A stretch of 64,000 nt of DNA. It comes from Strigops habroptila. Taxonomy: Eukaryota; Chordata; Aves; Psittaciformes; Psittacidae. The notes under the pieces were generated by a model. It saw nothing but the letters and a program-made list of their open reading frames with translations, searched no databases and was not told where the DNA came from. Position numbers and translations under genes: made by a program. The stretch is from positions 90,780,283 to 90,844,282 of the forward strand of contig NC_044277.2 in NCBI RefSeq assembly GCF_004027225.2. Direction: 5' to 3'. Every line of letters begins with the position of its first letter. The stretch's first letter is position 1. Positions 45,191 to 55,227 of this stretch are shown here, piece by piece.

Positions 45191-45364
45191 CATAATGGTG
45201 TGATGTGGGAACAGGGCACGGACAGACTTCACAAACTCCACAAAGTGCTCTGAATAGCCATTTGCCACATCCAGGCAAATGTATCTGACAGGTGGAATGG
45301 CCTCTAGAATACTTGTTAACTTGTCCAAATCAGCTTTTCCACTACCTGAGCTTGCTGCTACATG
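45191..45364 (-). CDS. GMPR: GMPR exon 4 (residues 98-155)
   Basis: Fifty-eight whole codons between acceptor CTTTCTAG and donor GTAAGTGT. The reading begins HVAASSGSGKADLDKLTSIL, continues PPVRYICLDVANGYSEHFVE and ends FPHHTIM. CLDVANGYSE is a conserved barrel strand of GMP reductases, with Asp129 as part of the NADPH/nucleotide pocket. The VRYICLDV variant differs slightly from the mammalian VKFICLDV. No frameshift is present. Confidence 0.97.
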
Positions 45365-47024
45365 CTAGAAAGACAGGGAGAACAAAAGGGAGTAGTAGTT
45401 TGTCAAAAATGGCATAAACACACACTTAATGTATCTTTATCTGCATAGTCTTGGGACAACCTGTGCCGGAAACTAGTGAATATCACATTACATAATACAA
45501 AATAAATACCCTTCCGCAAATATCTGTGTGTTGCTTCTGTTCCGTTTAAAGGCTCTGAAACAAAGCAAAAATAGCATTTTTAACAGCTCTTAATTCACAA
45601 CAGGGTTCTCATAGGCAAATATGATCACCTGAGATGGATGAAGGCTCAGCTGTACTCATACTAACACAAACACAGAAGAAGCCCTTACTTGGTATATTTC
45701 CAGGAAAGCAGAGTGGCAAAATCTGTGGCATTGTCAGGAGCAGAACCTGGGTCTTTAAGTTCACCAAACACACCCTTGATCTACAGAATCACAGAACAAT
45801 TGAGCTTGGAAGGGAGCTCTGGAGATTGCGCAGCCCAGCCCCCTTGCTCAAGCAGGGTCAGCTACCATGGAAAACAAACAGATTTCTCCCTCCTCTGTCT
45901 TCCTGTGAGTTCCTTCCAATAGAAAAATAGTTTCCACAGCTGCTGGCCCACAAATCCTCTGTGGAGATCCAAGGTCACAGAGCTAGTCAGTATTTAATCA
46001 CTAGGAGATCCAACTCCAGTGATTATGAACCACAAATAAGCTAAGTGCCAAAGTGTTCAGACACAGGATATTCCTGGGACCACTATCTATCCTACAGTGG
46101 CACATAAACTACCCTGATGAACCTAAGTGATTGGCTCTTTCTCAGACAATCCTGTAATCAATAGTCTTTGTAATACAATTCTATAATGTGTGATAGGTGA
46201 AGATACAATACAGCTGTGTGGTATTCTTTTCTACATAGAAAAAGTTTCAAAACTGCACCGAACTCTTTAAGGAGGAAGGGAGACAGCCAGGCACACTCCT
46301 ATACTGCCTCTCCTGATGCAGGGGCCTGCCAGAAGGACACAGAAGAAATCTGGATATGAAAAAGCTGGAACTTACGTCAATGTTTTAATTTACTAAATGG
46401 TGTTTCTCTGTAATGGTTCAGGCTAGGACCCTGTGGACAAGTAGAGCAGCACAGCTAGTAGTAGCACAGCATGAGCTCTAGTGCAAGGAGGTCAATGGAG
46501 GACACCTACGCTCTGACAACTTTCAATGCCCATCCCTACTTGGGCCTGGCACCTGGACCCTGCCAGCCTGCAGACTCTGGGTCTACTTGCACACCTGATA
46601 GCAAAGACTCTGCCTAGCACAAGGGTGTGCAGGGCCAGTTTGTTGTTGCATTACTCGGGGCTATTTGCATTTGTGGTCTTGGGCTTCTCCATCACCAGCA
46701 CTATGACTCCCAACAGCAATAGAAGCACAACAGTTAGACCTATTCCCAAGTATTTCCTTCTTCTTTTCTCAGGATACTTCTCCATTTCCATTCCAAGCAT
46801 ATATAAACTTTGCTTTTTTGCATCTTAATATAAGCACTTTCATAATGGACTCACATAGCTATCCTTTTTAAGCCAGGACAAACCACTTCCCTTGATGCAT
46901 TTAAGAACAGCAAATATCTTCATTCCTCAAACCCCATTTGACAACAATATTCCCAAGAGACTCCAGTGTATGTGAGTTCAGAACAAAGCAATAAACCATA
47001 ATAATTTACAGTATGGAAATGTAC
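45365..47024 (-). other. GMPR: GMPR intron 3
   Basis: A 1.7 kb intron with donor GTACATTTCC and acceptor CTTTCTAG. It contains a short CR1 tail at about 45784-45860 and otherwise unique sequence. Confidence 0.9.
45784..45860 (-). mobile_element. CR1 LINE 3'-end fragment
   Basis: AGAATCACAGAACAATTGAG, TTGGAAGGGAGCTCTGGAGA and CCCCTTGCTCAAGCAGGGTC are the reverse of an older CR1 subfamily 3' end. Only ~75 bases are recognisable. It runs in the same orientation as GMPR. Confidence 0.85.
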
Positions 47025-47108
47025 CTCAAGGCATTCTGGGTGATTGGCAGCAAACAGTTTCCATTCTTCCAGAGAATAATGCTTGTGAATTGCAGTGAAC
47101 ATTGCATG
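47025..47108 (-). CDS. GMPR: GMPR exon 3 (residues 70-97)
   Basis: Twenty-eight whole codons after acceptor TTTTCGCTAG, ending before donor GTACATTT. The reading starts HAMFTAIHKHYSLEEWKLFA and ends NHPECLE. FTAIHKHYS is the GMPR-specific second barrel block. It joins MAK of exon 2 and HVAASS of exon 4. Confidence 0.97.
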
Positions 47109-47769
47109 CTAGCGAAAATAAGAAAACTGGTATTAATGTCCAAGTTAGTCATCTTTCCCTCAACTGAAGAATAACAAGACACCAGAAATTCCCATTTTAA
47201 GTATAGGCTCCTCCTGCTTGAAAGAAGCAGTAACAGCGAACAACAGACAAAGCCACTCCAAACAGCTTTTCAAAGGTAACTTAGCATACTTAGCCGACCT
47301 TTCAGGATCATGTTTCTGATGTGTTTCATGAAGTTATCATCAATATTTTGAATGTGCTTAAGCACTGCAAGAAAGTAACCTGACTCTTGAGGGCAGAGGC
47401 TAATTAACTTGTGACTCCTGACTGCTGCAGCTTTATCCAGTAACCTCCATTTTCAAAAATGCTATCAGCTAGTAGTTTTTTTCTGGAAGGGAGGACAATA
47501 CAGACCTCAAAAACTAAGCACTAGAAGCTCCACCCGAAGCTGACCTACACCCAGGATGGAAGCTTCCCAGTAAGCATCTCCACTGAAACTATCTTGTATC
47601 TGAAGCTGTAAAAGCACAGCTGCTTTGCAGTGAAACCACACCTTCATGTTCTGTATTTTTTAACTCATGCTCCCCTGTTCACCAACAAACATAGCTAAAA
47701 ATTAACAAGGGCTGCCCACTATCACCCAATGGCTTCCCAATTGTTGCAAAAATGAGAATGAAGACTTAC
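47109..47769 (-). other. GMPR: GMPR intron 2
   Basis: A 661-bp intron, the smallest of the gene, with donor GTAAGTCTT and acceptor TCGCTAG. I see unique sequence only. Confidence 0.92.
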
Positions 47770-47889
47770 TTTTGCCATAACCACGGCCATTTCAAATGTC
47801 CCCACAGTGTCCATGTTTGCCACTATAATGGGAATTCCTGTGTATGTCTGCTTGGAGTTGCGGAAGGTGAAGGTCCGTGTAAGGTCGAC
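47770..47889 (-). CDS. GMPR: GMPR exon 2 (residues 30-69)
   Basis: Forty whole codons between acceptor TTCACTGCAG and donor GTAAGTCTT. The reading starts VDLTRTFTFRNSKQTYTGIP and continues IIVANMDTVGTFEMAVVMAK. IIxANMDTVGT is the strongly conserved strand that carries substrate-contacting residues in GMP reductases. Reading through the donor into intron 2 adds a tail that does not fit the family, which confirms the splice. Confidence 0.97.
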
Positions 47890-49020
47890 CTGCAGTGAAT
47901 AGACACACATTCTTTTAAGTAATTGACTGCAATCTAACAAGAGTTTTACTACTAACTTCAGATACAGCAGGTTTAAACACTGCTTCCTAATTTTCCTCGC
48001 ATCTCCTGTTCTTCCTCCTTTCATTCCACTATTACCTCATTTATTTTGCTACAGCTTCTGCCTTCCAAACAAGAAAATACAGAAGTAAAATAATGCTTTC
48101 TGTGTTAAAGAGTTCTCACTGAAGAAAAAAAGAATCAAAATTAAAACCAAATCAACCAACCAACCAAAAAAAAAAACCAAACCCCACAAACAAAAAAAGT
48201 CAGAAGGGATTGGAAAGAAAGGACAGTGAGGACTGTGGATTATTTTATACAGAAGTAATCTCAGTTGTTTGTTTGGCTGCCTGAGAAACCCGAGTTGAAC
48301 TCCCAACTCCACAGAAATCAGAACTGGAACTCTCTCTGTGTCCAGAAAGCATAGAGGGCTTTGTCCCAATCTCTAATGTAAATGACAATGTAATAAAGCA
48401 AGCAAGGTTGACTGTGGTTATCAGCACTCTTGACATACAACATGATCAATCATACCCTGGCTTATTAAACCATGAAGCTACTAATTTCTAAGTCAATTTC
48501 TTACAACTACATCACCCTTTACCTTCAAAGTTATTTCTTCTTCAGCATTCTGAAATGATCAGGCATTTTGTTCCTTACATTTGCAAGAGGTAATATCAAA
48601 TTTAGATCAGTTCCCACTGGTCTACTTAGCATCTTGCAAAAGGAGGGGAAAAACTCTCCAAGAAATGCACACTCTAAGATGTGAGGTTAGTCTCTCTATT
48701 AACAGTGAGAATGAAGGCTCTTAGTTTTTATTGCTCCTCACTTCAGTTTTAATCCAGGAACATTCAAAGACGTGAACTGAACTGAAAGGGATCACGAGAA
48801 AGGAAGCAACATAAAAAATGTAAGACTTTGATTATTTATTTACAATATACATTGAACACTGTCACGCTGCAGGATACATTATGATTGATTAATATGGTGG
48901 GGGAGTTTATTACTGATCTCTAAGAGAAAGAAGTTGGTGTCTCAGTGATATACTGTGAAATGGGTTCTCATTTTGTATAAGCTCATAAGGGAAGGGTCAC
49001 TTCAGTGAACAAGCTAAGAT

Positions 49021-51175
49021 TCATAGAATTATAGAATCATAGAATAGTAAGGGTTGGAAAGGACCTTAAGATCATCTAGTTCCAACCCCCCTGCCACGGG
49101 CAGGGACACCTTGCCCTAAACCATGTGGTCCAAGGCTCTGTCCAACCTGGCCCTGAACACCGCCAGGGATGGAGCATCCACAACCTCCCTGGGCAACCCA
49201 TTCCAGTGCTTCACCACCCTCACTGTAAAGAACTTCTTCCTTATATCTAATCTAAACTTCCCCTGTTTAAGTTTGAACCCATTACCCCTTGTCCTACCAC
49301 TACAGTCCCTAAGGAAGAGTCCCTCCCCAGCATCCTTACAGACCCCCTTCAGATACTGGAAGGCTGCTAGGAGGTCACCACGCAGCCTTCTCTTCTCCAG
49401 GCTGAACAGCCCCAACTCTCTCAGCCTGTCCTCATACGGGAGGTGCTCCAGCCCCCTTATCATCCTCGTGGCCCTCCTCTGGACTCGCTCCAACAGCTCC
49501 AAGGCCTTTTTACTTTGAGGACACCAGAACTGTACGCAGTACTCCAAGTGAGGTCTCACAACAGCAGAGTAGAGGGGCAGGATCACCTCCTTTGACCTGC
49601 TGGTCACGCCTCTTTTGATGCAGCCCAGGATACGGTTGGCTTTCTGGGCTGCAAGCGCACACTGCCGGCTCATGTTAAGCTTCTCGTCAACCAACACTCC
49701 CGAGTCCTTCTCCACAGGGCTGCTCTGAATCTCTCCTCTGCCCAACCTGTAGCAGTGCCTGGGATTGCCGCAACCCAGGTGTAGGACCTTGCACTTCGCT
49801 TGGTTGAACTTCATAAGGTTGGCATCGGCCCACTTCACAACCGTGTCGAGGTCCCTCTGGATGGCATCCCTTCCCTCCAGCGTATCAACCGAATCACACA
49901 GCTTGGTGTCGTCAGCAAACTTGCTGAGGGTGCACTCAATCCCACTGTCCATGTCACCGACAAAGATGTTGAACAGCACCGGTCCCAGCACCAATCCCTG
50001 AGGGACACCACTCGTTACAGGTTTCCAACTGGACATCGAGCCATTTACCACAATTCTTTGCGTGTGGCCATCGAGCCAGTTCTTTATCCACCAAGTGGTC
50101 CATCTATCAAATTGATGTCTCTCCAATTTAGAGACAAGGATGTCATGCGGGACAGTGTCAAACGCTTTGCACAAGTCCAGGTAGACGACCTCAACTGCTC
50201 TGCCCCTGTCCATCAGTTCCGTGGCTCCATCATAGAAGGCCACCAAATTGGTCAGGCAGGATTTCCCCTTAGTGAAGCCATGTTGGCTGTCACCAATCAC
50301 CTCGTTGTTTTTCATGTGCCTTAGCATGTTTTCCAGGAGAAACTGTTCCAAGATTCTGCCAGGCACAGAGGTGAGGCTGACTGGTCTGTAGTTCCCTGGG
50401 TCTTCCACCTTCCCTTCTTGAAAATGGGGGTTATATTACCCTTCTTCCAGTCATCGGGAACTTCACCTGACTGCCAGGATTTTTCAAATATGACGGACGG
50501 TGGTTTAGCAACTTCATTCGCCAGCTCCTTCAGGACCCATGGATGGATTTCATCAGGTCCATGGACTTGTGCACGTTCAGGTTCTTAAGATGGTCTTGAA
50601 CCTGATCCTCTCCTACAGTGGGCCTAAGGTCTTCACTTTCACAGTCCCTGCATCTGCCTTCCAAGACTTTCATGGTGTGGTCAGAGCATTTGCCAGGGAA
50701 GACTGAGGCAAAGAAGTCATTAAGAACCTCAGCCTTCTCCAAATCCATGGTAGCCAGTTCTCTCGATAGCTTCTGGAGAGGGCCCACGTTGTCCCTAGTC
50801 TGTCCTTTATTTGCTACGTATCTATAGAATCCTTTCCTGTTATCTTTCACATCCCCTGCCAAACTTAATTCTAGCTGGGCCTTAGCTTTCCTAACCTGGT
50901 CCCTAGCTTCCTGGGCAATGCTCCTATATTCTTCCCAGGCCGCCTATCCTCGCTTCCACCTTCTATAAGCTTCTTTTTTCCCCTCTAAGTTTCCTCAGCA
51001 GCTCCTTGTCCATCCATGGAGGTCTCCTGGCCCTCCTGCTGCACTTTCTTCTAGTCGGGATGCAACACTCCTGAGCATGTAGCAGGTGATCCTTGAATGT
51101 CAACCAGCAGTCTTGGGCCCCCTGCCCTCTAGGACTATATCCCATTCATCTTCATGGAGACTCACCCTTCTTTCC
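49021..51175 (-). mobile_element. 5'-truncated CR1 LINE (~2.15 kb) with an open reverse-transcriptase frame
   Basis: The 3' tail at 49021-49090 has the ATTCTATG-type repeats (reversed). Reading the minus strand, 50408-49116 stays open for 430 codons and carries reverse-transcriptase motifs: [21 protein letters not shown] (first catalytic Asp), [15 protein letters not shown] and the FADD catalytic box. A maturase-like C-terminal part ending near 49116 follows. Upstream pieces at 50862-50530 and 51145-50963 are also CR1 ORF2 but in other frames, so there are at least two frameshifts. The endonuclease domain and ORF1 are missing, so it cannot move by itself. It lies in the same orientation as GMPR. 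Confidence 0.95.
49116..50408 (-). pseudogene. CR1 ORF2 reverse transcriptase fragment
   Basis: A 430-codon open reading covers the whole RT domain of CR1 ORF2 and the C-terminal region ([20 protein letters not shown] near the end). The apparent start is a GTG inside ORF2, not a real initiation site: just upstream (near 50,410) the conserved FKKGK sequence is in another frame. FADD replaces the more common YADD, as is usual for CR1. The LVLGP sequence in the substrate-loop motif differs from the SVLGP I would expect. I call it a relic because it lacks the N-terminal endonuclease. Confidence 0.9.
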
Positions 51176-52144
51176 ATTTACTATTAGAGAAGCCCAATTA
51201 TCTACCCATCACTGATAACATGTTTATGGGAAATTTTGCTGCAGCAAGCATGAGAAAATAGTATAAGTACAAAACAGGCATGAAAATTTAATGCATTTTA
51301 CTTCACTTTAATGCAATTTATTAACTAAAACCAAGGGAAAAAAAGAGAGTATCACATAACCAGTTTTACGCATACAATAGCACCAGAACCCCTGCCTTAC
51401 AGTTTTACAGGGGAAAAACATCTCTTTCAAATGAACTTAAGAAAGTAGAGTATGTTAAAGAAAGGAGTGAGGCAAGATGAAAAGCTATGCAAGGCCATTA
51501 CTCTTTCAGTGACTCTTACCTCCACTTACTGTAGGCTTTTATATGTGATTTCCTTTAGCCAGATGTCCAGATGGATCGTGCAATTTTTAACACAACTGAT
51601 AATACTGCAACAGAAGGCATTTCTGAGGGATAACTGGGGGTATCCCCTAACGAGGCTTTTGTCCTGTAAGAGCAGGAGAAATGGCACCCTGGGTTGGACA
51701 TATTTATGGAGTGCCCTCGTTCTCCAAAGAGCCAGTACCAGATGTCTGGGAAGGGAATGTAAGAATGAGGCAAGTTTTGAAAGATTCTTTCTCTAGCCTA
51801 CCTTCCCAGGTCCCAGGAAGCTGATGCTTAGAGACCTTCAAAGACACAGGTCTCCTCCAATCCACTGTAATAAGTAGCCACTCATAGACAAAGAACTTGC
51901 CTTGTAATTTTTTTATTCCTTCACACCTTTAGCCTCTCCAATATCCCATAGCAATAAATTTCAAAGATGAATCATATGTTGCATAAAAACTACAACCTTT
52001 GCCTGATAATTCTACATTCAGTGCTTCCTGCTTCTTGTTTTGTGAGAGACAGTCAACAGCCGCTTCTCAGTTTCACCTATTCCATTCCACTCCTCTCTTC
52101 AGAGACTTCTAGCATATCCTCCACAGCTGCTCCTTCTCCTTCTA

Positions 52145-52440
52145 CTGAATAGTCCTAGCGTGTTTAGTTTTTTCCCTCATGTGGAAACCAGTCAATACTG
52201 CTGATGATCCTGGCTGCCATTCTCTGCACCTATTTTAACATATTATGCTGTTCTTGTTTAGGGATCACCAGAACTGTGATGATCTCAAGATGAACACACT
52301 GAGGAGCATCACAAAGCTAACTGGTTTTCCTTCGTTCCTCTAGAAGCACTTTTGACCATCTCTTTGTCTCTTTCCTGAGCAGCAACAGCTAATTTATAGC
52401 TTGCTGTTCTATGCATCACGAGAAAATAACTTCTGACTCT
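52145..52440 (-). mobile_element. Ancient CR1-type LINE relic
   Basis: It reads like a strongly diverged old amniote CR1: GAATAGTCCTAGCGTGTTTA, CATTCTCTGCACCTATTTTA, GGATCACCAGAACTGTGATG and CTTTCCTGAGCAGCAACAGC fall in the expected order and spacing, in reverse orientation. The divergence is far above that of the other CR1 copies here. Borders are approximate. Confidence 0.6.
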
Positions 52441-54824
52441 AGGATTTCTCATCATCACTCAACACCAGCAGAAGTTTCTTTAGAAAGAAAACAATGAAAT
52501 GTATTTCCTAACTCCTACCTAGATCCTTGATGTAAGAAAGTACTAGGATACTGGCTGCTCTGCTAAAGCTCCCTGGACTTACTTGAATTTACAAATTTAG
52601 ATTAATGACTAGACTTTCTGCACGACACTTGTCTGGCGAACTTAAAACAGGCAGCCTGCAGGGGCAAATCCAGCACACAGAAGCGTAGCAGGTACATGAG
52701 TACCAAGACCCCACTGACAGACAATGCTGCTCCAACTCCAATCATTGCTTTAACCAATTTTGAGACTTGAATTTAAGCTTCAAATTTTCTGGTGTCTTTT
52801 CAAAAAGAGAAAGCAATCATGGAAAATTAAGACAGTACAAAGAGTCAAAAGCAAGTACCAACATAGCAGACCTTCAAGAAGAGCTGCAAACACCCCAAAC
52901 CGCCTCTCTATGAAGCTGACTTAATCCTAGTTACTGCATAAAAAGCTATCCTTGCGCAAAACAAGCCATTCACACCAGAGAAACAGACGCTTGCTGATAT
53001 AAGGTTCAAAGCAGCAGCTTGCTGGGCAACAGGCGCTGTAGTGTGCTGCCTCTGTTCCTCTGCCAGAACTATTTATTTATATTCTTGGTTTGAAGCAGAC
53101 TGGGGCTGTCCATTTTAGATCTGGCTTTCACAGACACTGTTTATTCCTGTTGCTACAGCCTCTGTGATGGTGTCCAATTTCTTAACCTTCATCGGTTTTC
53201 ACTGACCCCCTTCATGACATGTACTTTTTCTCATGTGAAAAGGTTTTACAGTTCGTCATACCCACCCGTTACAACCCTGCCATATCAGCTCATGCTCCTC
53301 CTATCGTTTTCCCTTCCCAGCAGCCCTTCTTTCCACTGCCTGCAAGCAGCTAAATATACAAGACACTGCACTTGAAGGAGCCATGTGTCACTCGGTGGAG
53401 CATAGCTCCACCTGTTTGCCAGCCCAGCACACTGAATTTTAAAGAAGGACCAAGCAAATTGCCAGAAACGGCCTGCAGGCCTTACGAGCAGTTAATTCCA
53501 CCAAACGATGAGTTACTCAGCTTGGACACCATTCTTTGTAAATTAAAAATTACTAGATTACCTTTCTACTAAAGGGGCTCTCCTATGCCAAACACTTTCA
53601 TAATGGCAAAAAGTTTTGCTTAGTTGTTGCCCTCAAAGTCCTTTGCCATAGGCCTGTAATAAACATGGCTATCCCACTTCCTTTTCCAGTCTTGTCTTTC
53701 TTACCCCACTTGATTTGTCTCGGTCTCTCTCTTACAACTCTGGTTCCCCTGGAGAAAGGCTTAATCCTCTTTCCATCCCCCAACACAACGTAATTCTTTC
53801 ATTAGTCAAGCTAAATCCTTTGTTAACCTTGGGGTTATGTGAGGTAAATGAGAAGGCACCTTCAATCCCGAGGCAGCCATCTTTTTTTGTAGAGGCAATC
53901 CTCAGGGGATTTCCTGGGGTCTTTCCTGATCCCTGCTCACAAGTAACTACAGCAATATCCCAGCTAACAGTGGCCCTGGGCCAGCAGGGACTCAGAGCCC
54001 CAGGCAGCCTTGGTGACAAGGGGATGGCCAGGATATCCCCACACAGCAGAAGGAGGAAGGTCATAGGGGTTAACACAGCTGAGGATGGAACGCACCCCAC
54101 CACCCCACGTTTCCACCTGATGGGATCCCAGCCCGGGGTACGCTGTGCTGTGGGATGCACTCCCCAGCATCTTCGCTGGTTGTTTTTTATGAGTATTTTT
54201 CACAAAGAGCACGTCAGTTCCATAGTAACAGCACTGCCCGCGACTCCCGGGGCTGAAGGTAAAGGTGTCCGCGCCACTCCGCACCCCTGGCTTTTGCCGG
54301 CCCAACCTGCGAGGCGCATAACCGGACACCCCCCTGGCCCGGAGCGGGACGGACAGAGCTGCCGGTTCGTCGCTGCCCCCACGGCAGGCGGCCCCCTGGA
54401 AACCGGAGATCACCCCCGCTCAGCGCCGCAGAAATCCGCAGAGGCACCTGTCAGGAGCAGACAATCCGCCCTTCTCCCTTTCCCCTCACCCCCCCTCTTA
54501 TTTTTGCAGAGGAGCGGCGGAAGGACAGCGCGGCACCGGCTCCAGCGCCCCCCGCCTCCTGCTCCACCGGGGCCGGGGCCGGGGCTCGCCTCGCCAGAGA
54601 TAGGGGTGGGGGCACACACACCGCGGGCTCCGCAACCCCGGGCCCGTCCTTCCCTCCTTCCAGCAGCGGCGGCATCCCCCCCAGCCACGTAGAGGGCGTT
54701 TCGATCGCGGAGGGCATGGCTACGTTAAGAGTAGAGAATAAAAATAAAGCAGGAGGGGAAGGAGGGTTAAAGAAGTTAGGCGCTGAGGAGGAGGAAAAAG
54801 CATGCTGGGTTTGCGTGCCCCCAC

Positions 54825-54911
54825 CTCTGATCTGCTTTTGAGGCTGCTTCTTTTAGGTCTGAGCAGAACATCTTTAAAGTCCAGTTTGAGGTCTGCGTCT
54901 ACCCGGGGCAT
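54825..54911 (-). CDS. GMPR: GMPR exon 1 (residues 1-29, start codon)
   Basis: The ATG at 54911-54909 starts MPRVDADLKLDFKDVLLRPK, followed by RSSLKSRSE, then donor GTGGGGGC. This N-terminus is diagnostic of GMP reductase (human begins MPRIDADLKLDFKDVLLRPK). The start has A at -3 (GCAAGATGC), a good initiation context. The block FKDVLLRPKRS forms the first barrel segment. With exons 2-9 it makes a 1,038-nt coding sequence, 345 residues plus stop, the same as the human protein. Human GMPR and ATXN1 are likewise adjacent and convergent, which supports orthology to GMPR rather than GMPR2. Confidence 0.98.
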
Positions 54912-55050
54912 CTTGCTAGGCTGGCGGGGTGCGGGGACCGAGGCTCTTCCTGGCGGCGGCGGTGGCGGCCCCGCTGCGCTCGCTCCGCTCCGCTGCGCCG
55001 CGCCGCCTGCAGAGCCGCGCCGGCCAAAGCCCGCGGGCCGCGCAAGGAGC

Positions 55051-55060
55051 CTATTTATAG
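55051..55060 (-). promoter_or_regulatory. GMPR: GMPR TATA box that is also a perfect MEF2 site
   Basis: CTATAAATAG (minus strand) lies ~140 bp upstream of the start codon. It contains TATAAATA and matches the MEF2 consensus YTA(A/T)4TAR at all ten positions. A start site ~30 bp downstream (near 55,025) would give a ~115-nt 5' UTR. The assignment as core promoter is an inference from position. Confidence 0.65.
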
Positions 55061-55211
55061 GGCTCGCGGAGCGCGGCGGCGCGGCCCGGGCCCCATCGCT
55101 TTATGAGGAGAGGGTTGTTTTTAGCTGGGTAGCCGGCCACCCCTTGCCCTTTATCCCGCCGCAGCCACCCCTGCCTTTCCGCCGGGCTGCGTGCTCTGTG
55201 TGTGTAGCGAT

Positions 55212-55227
55212 GGGGGGGGGGGGGGGG
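55212..55227 (+). repeat. Poly-G run (16 G) in the GMPR promoter
   Basis: Sixteen consecutive G on the + strand (C on the GMPR sense strand), ~150 bp upstream of the TATA element. It continues into GGAGGAGAGA and ACGGGGACG, so a G-quadruplex could form. Confidence 0.8.

Larger units (their letters stand above)
47890..54824 (-). other. GMPR: GMPR intron 1
   Basis: A 6.9 kb intron with donor GTGGGGGCAC just after exon 1. It holds a long 5'-truncated CR1 (49,021-51,175), an ancient CR1 relic (52,145-52,440) and an A-rich tract near 48,125-48,200. Its right end enters the CpG island of the promoter. Confidence 0.9.

Noticed and set aside
49800..50324. 174-codon + strand frame
   Set aside because: It is the antisense shadow of the CR1 reverse transcriptase.
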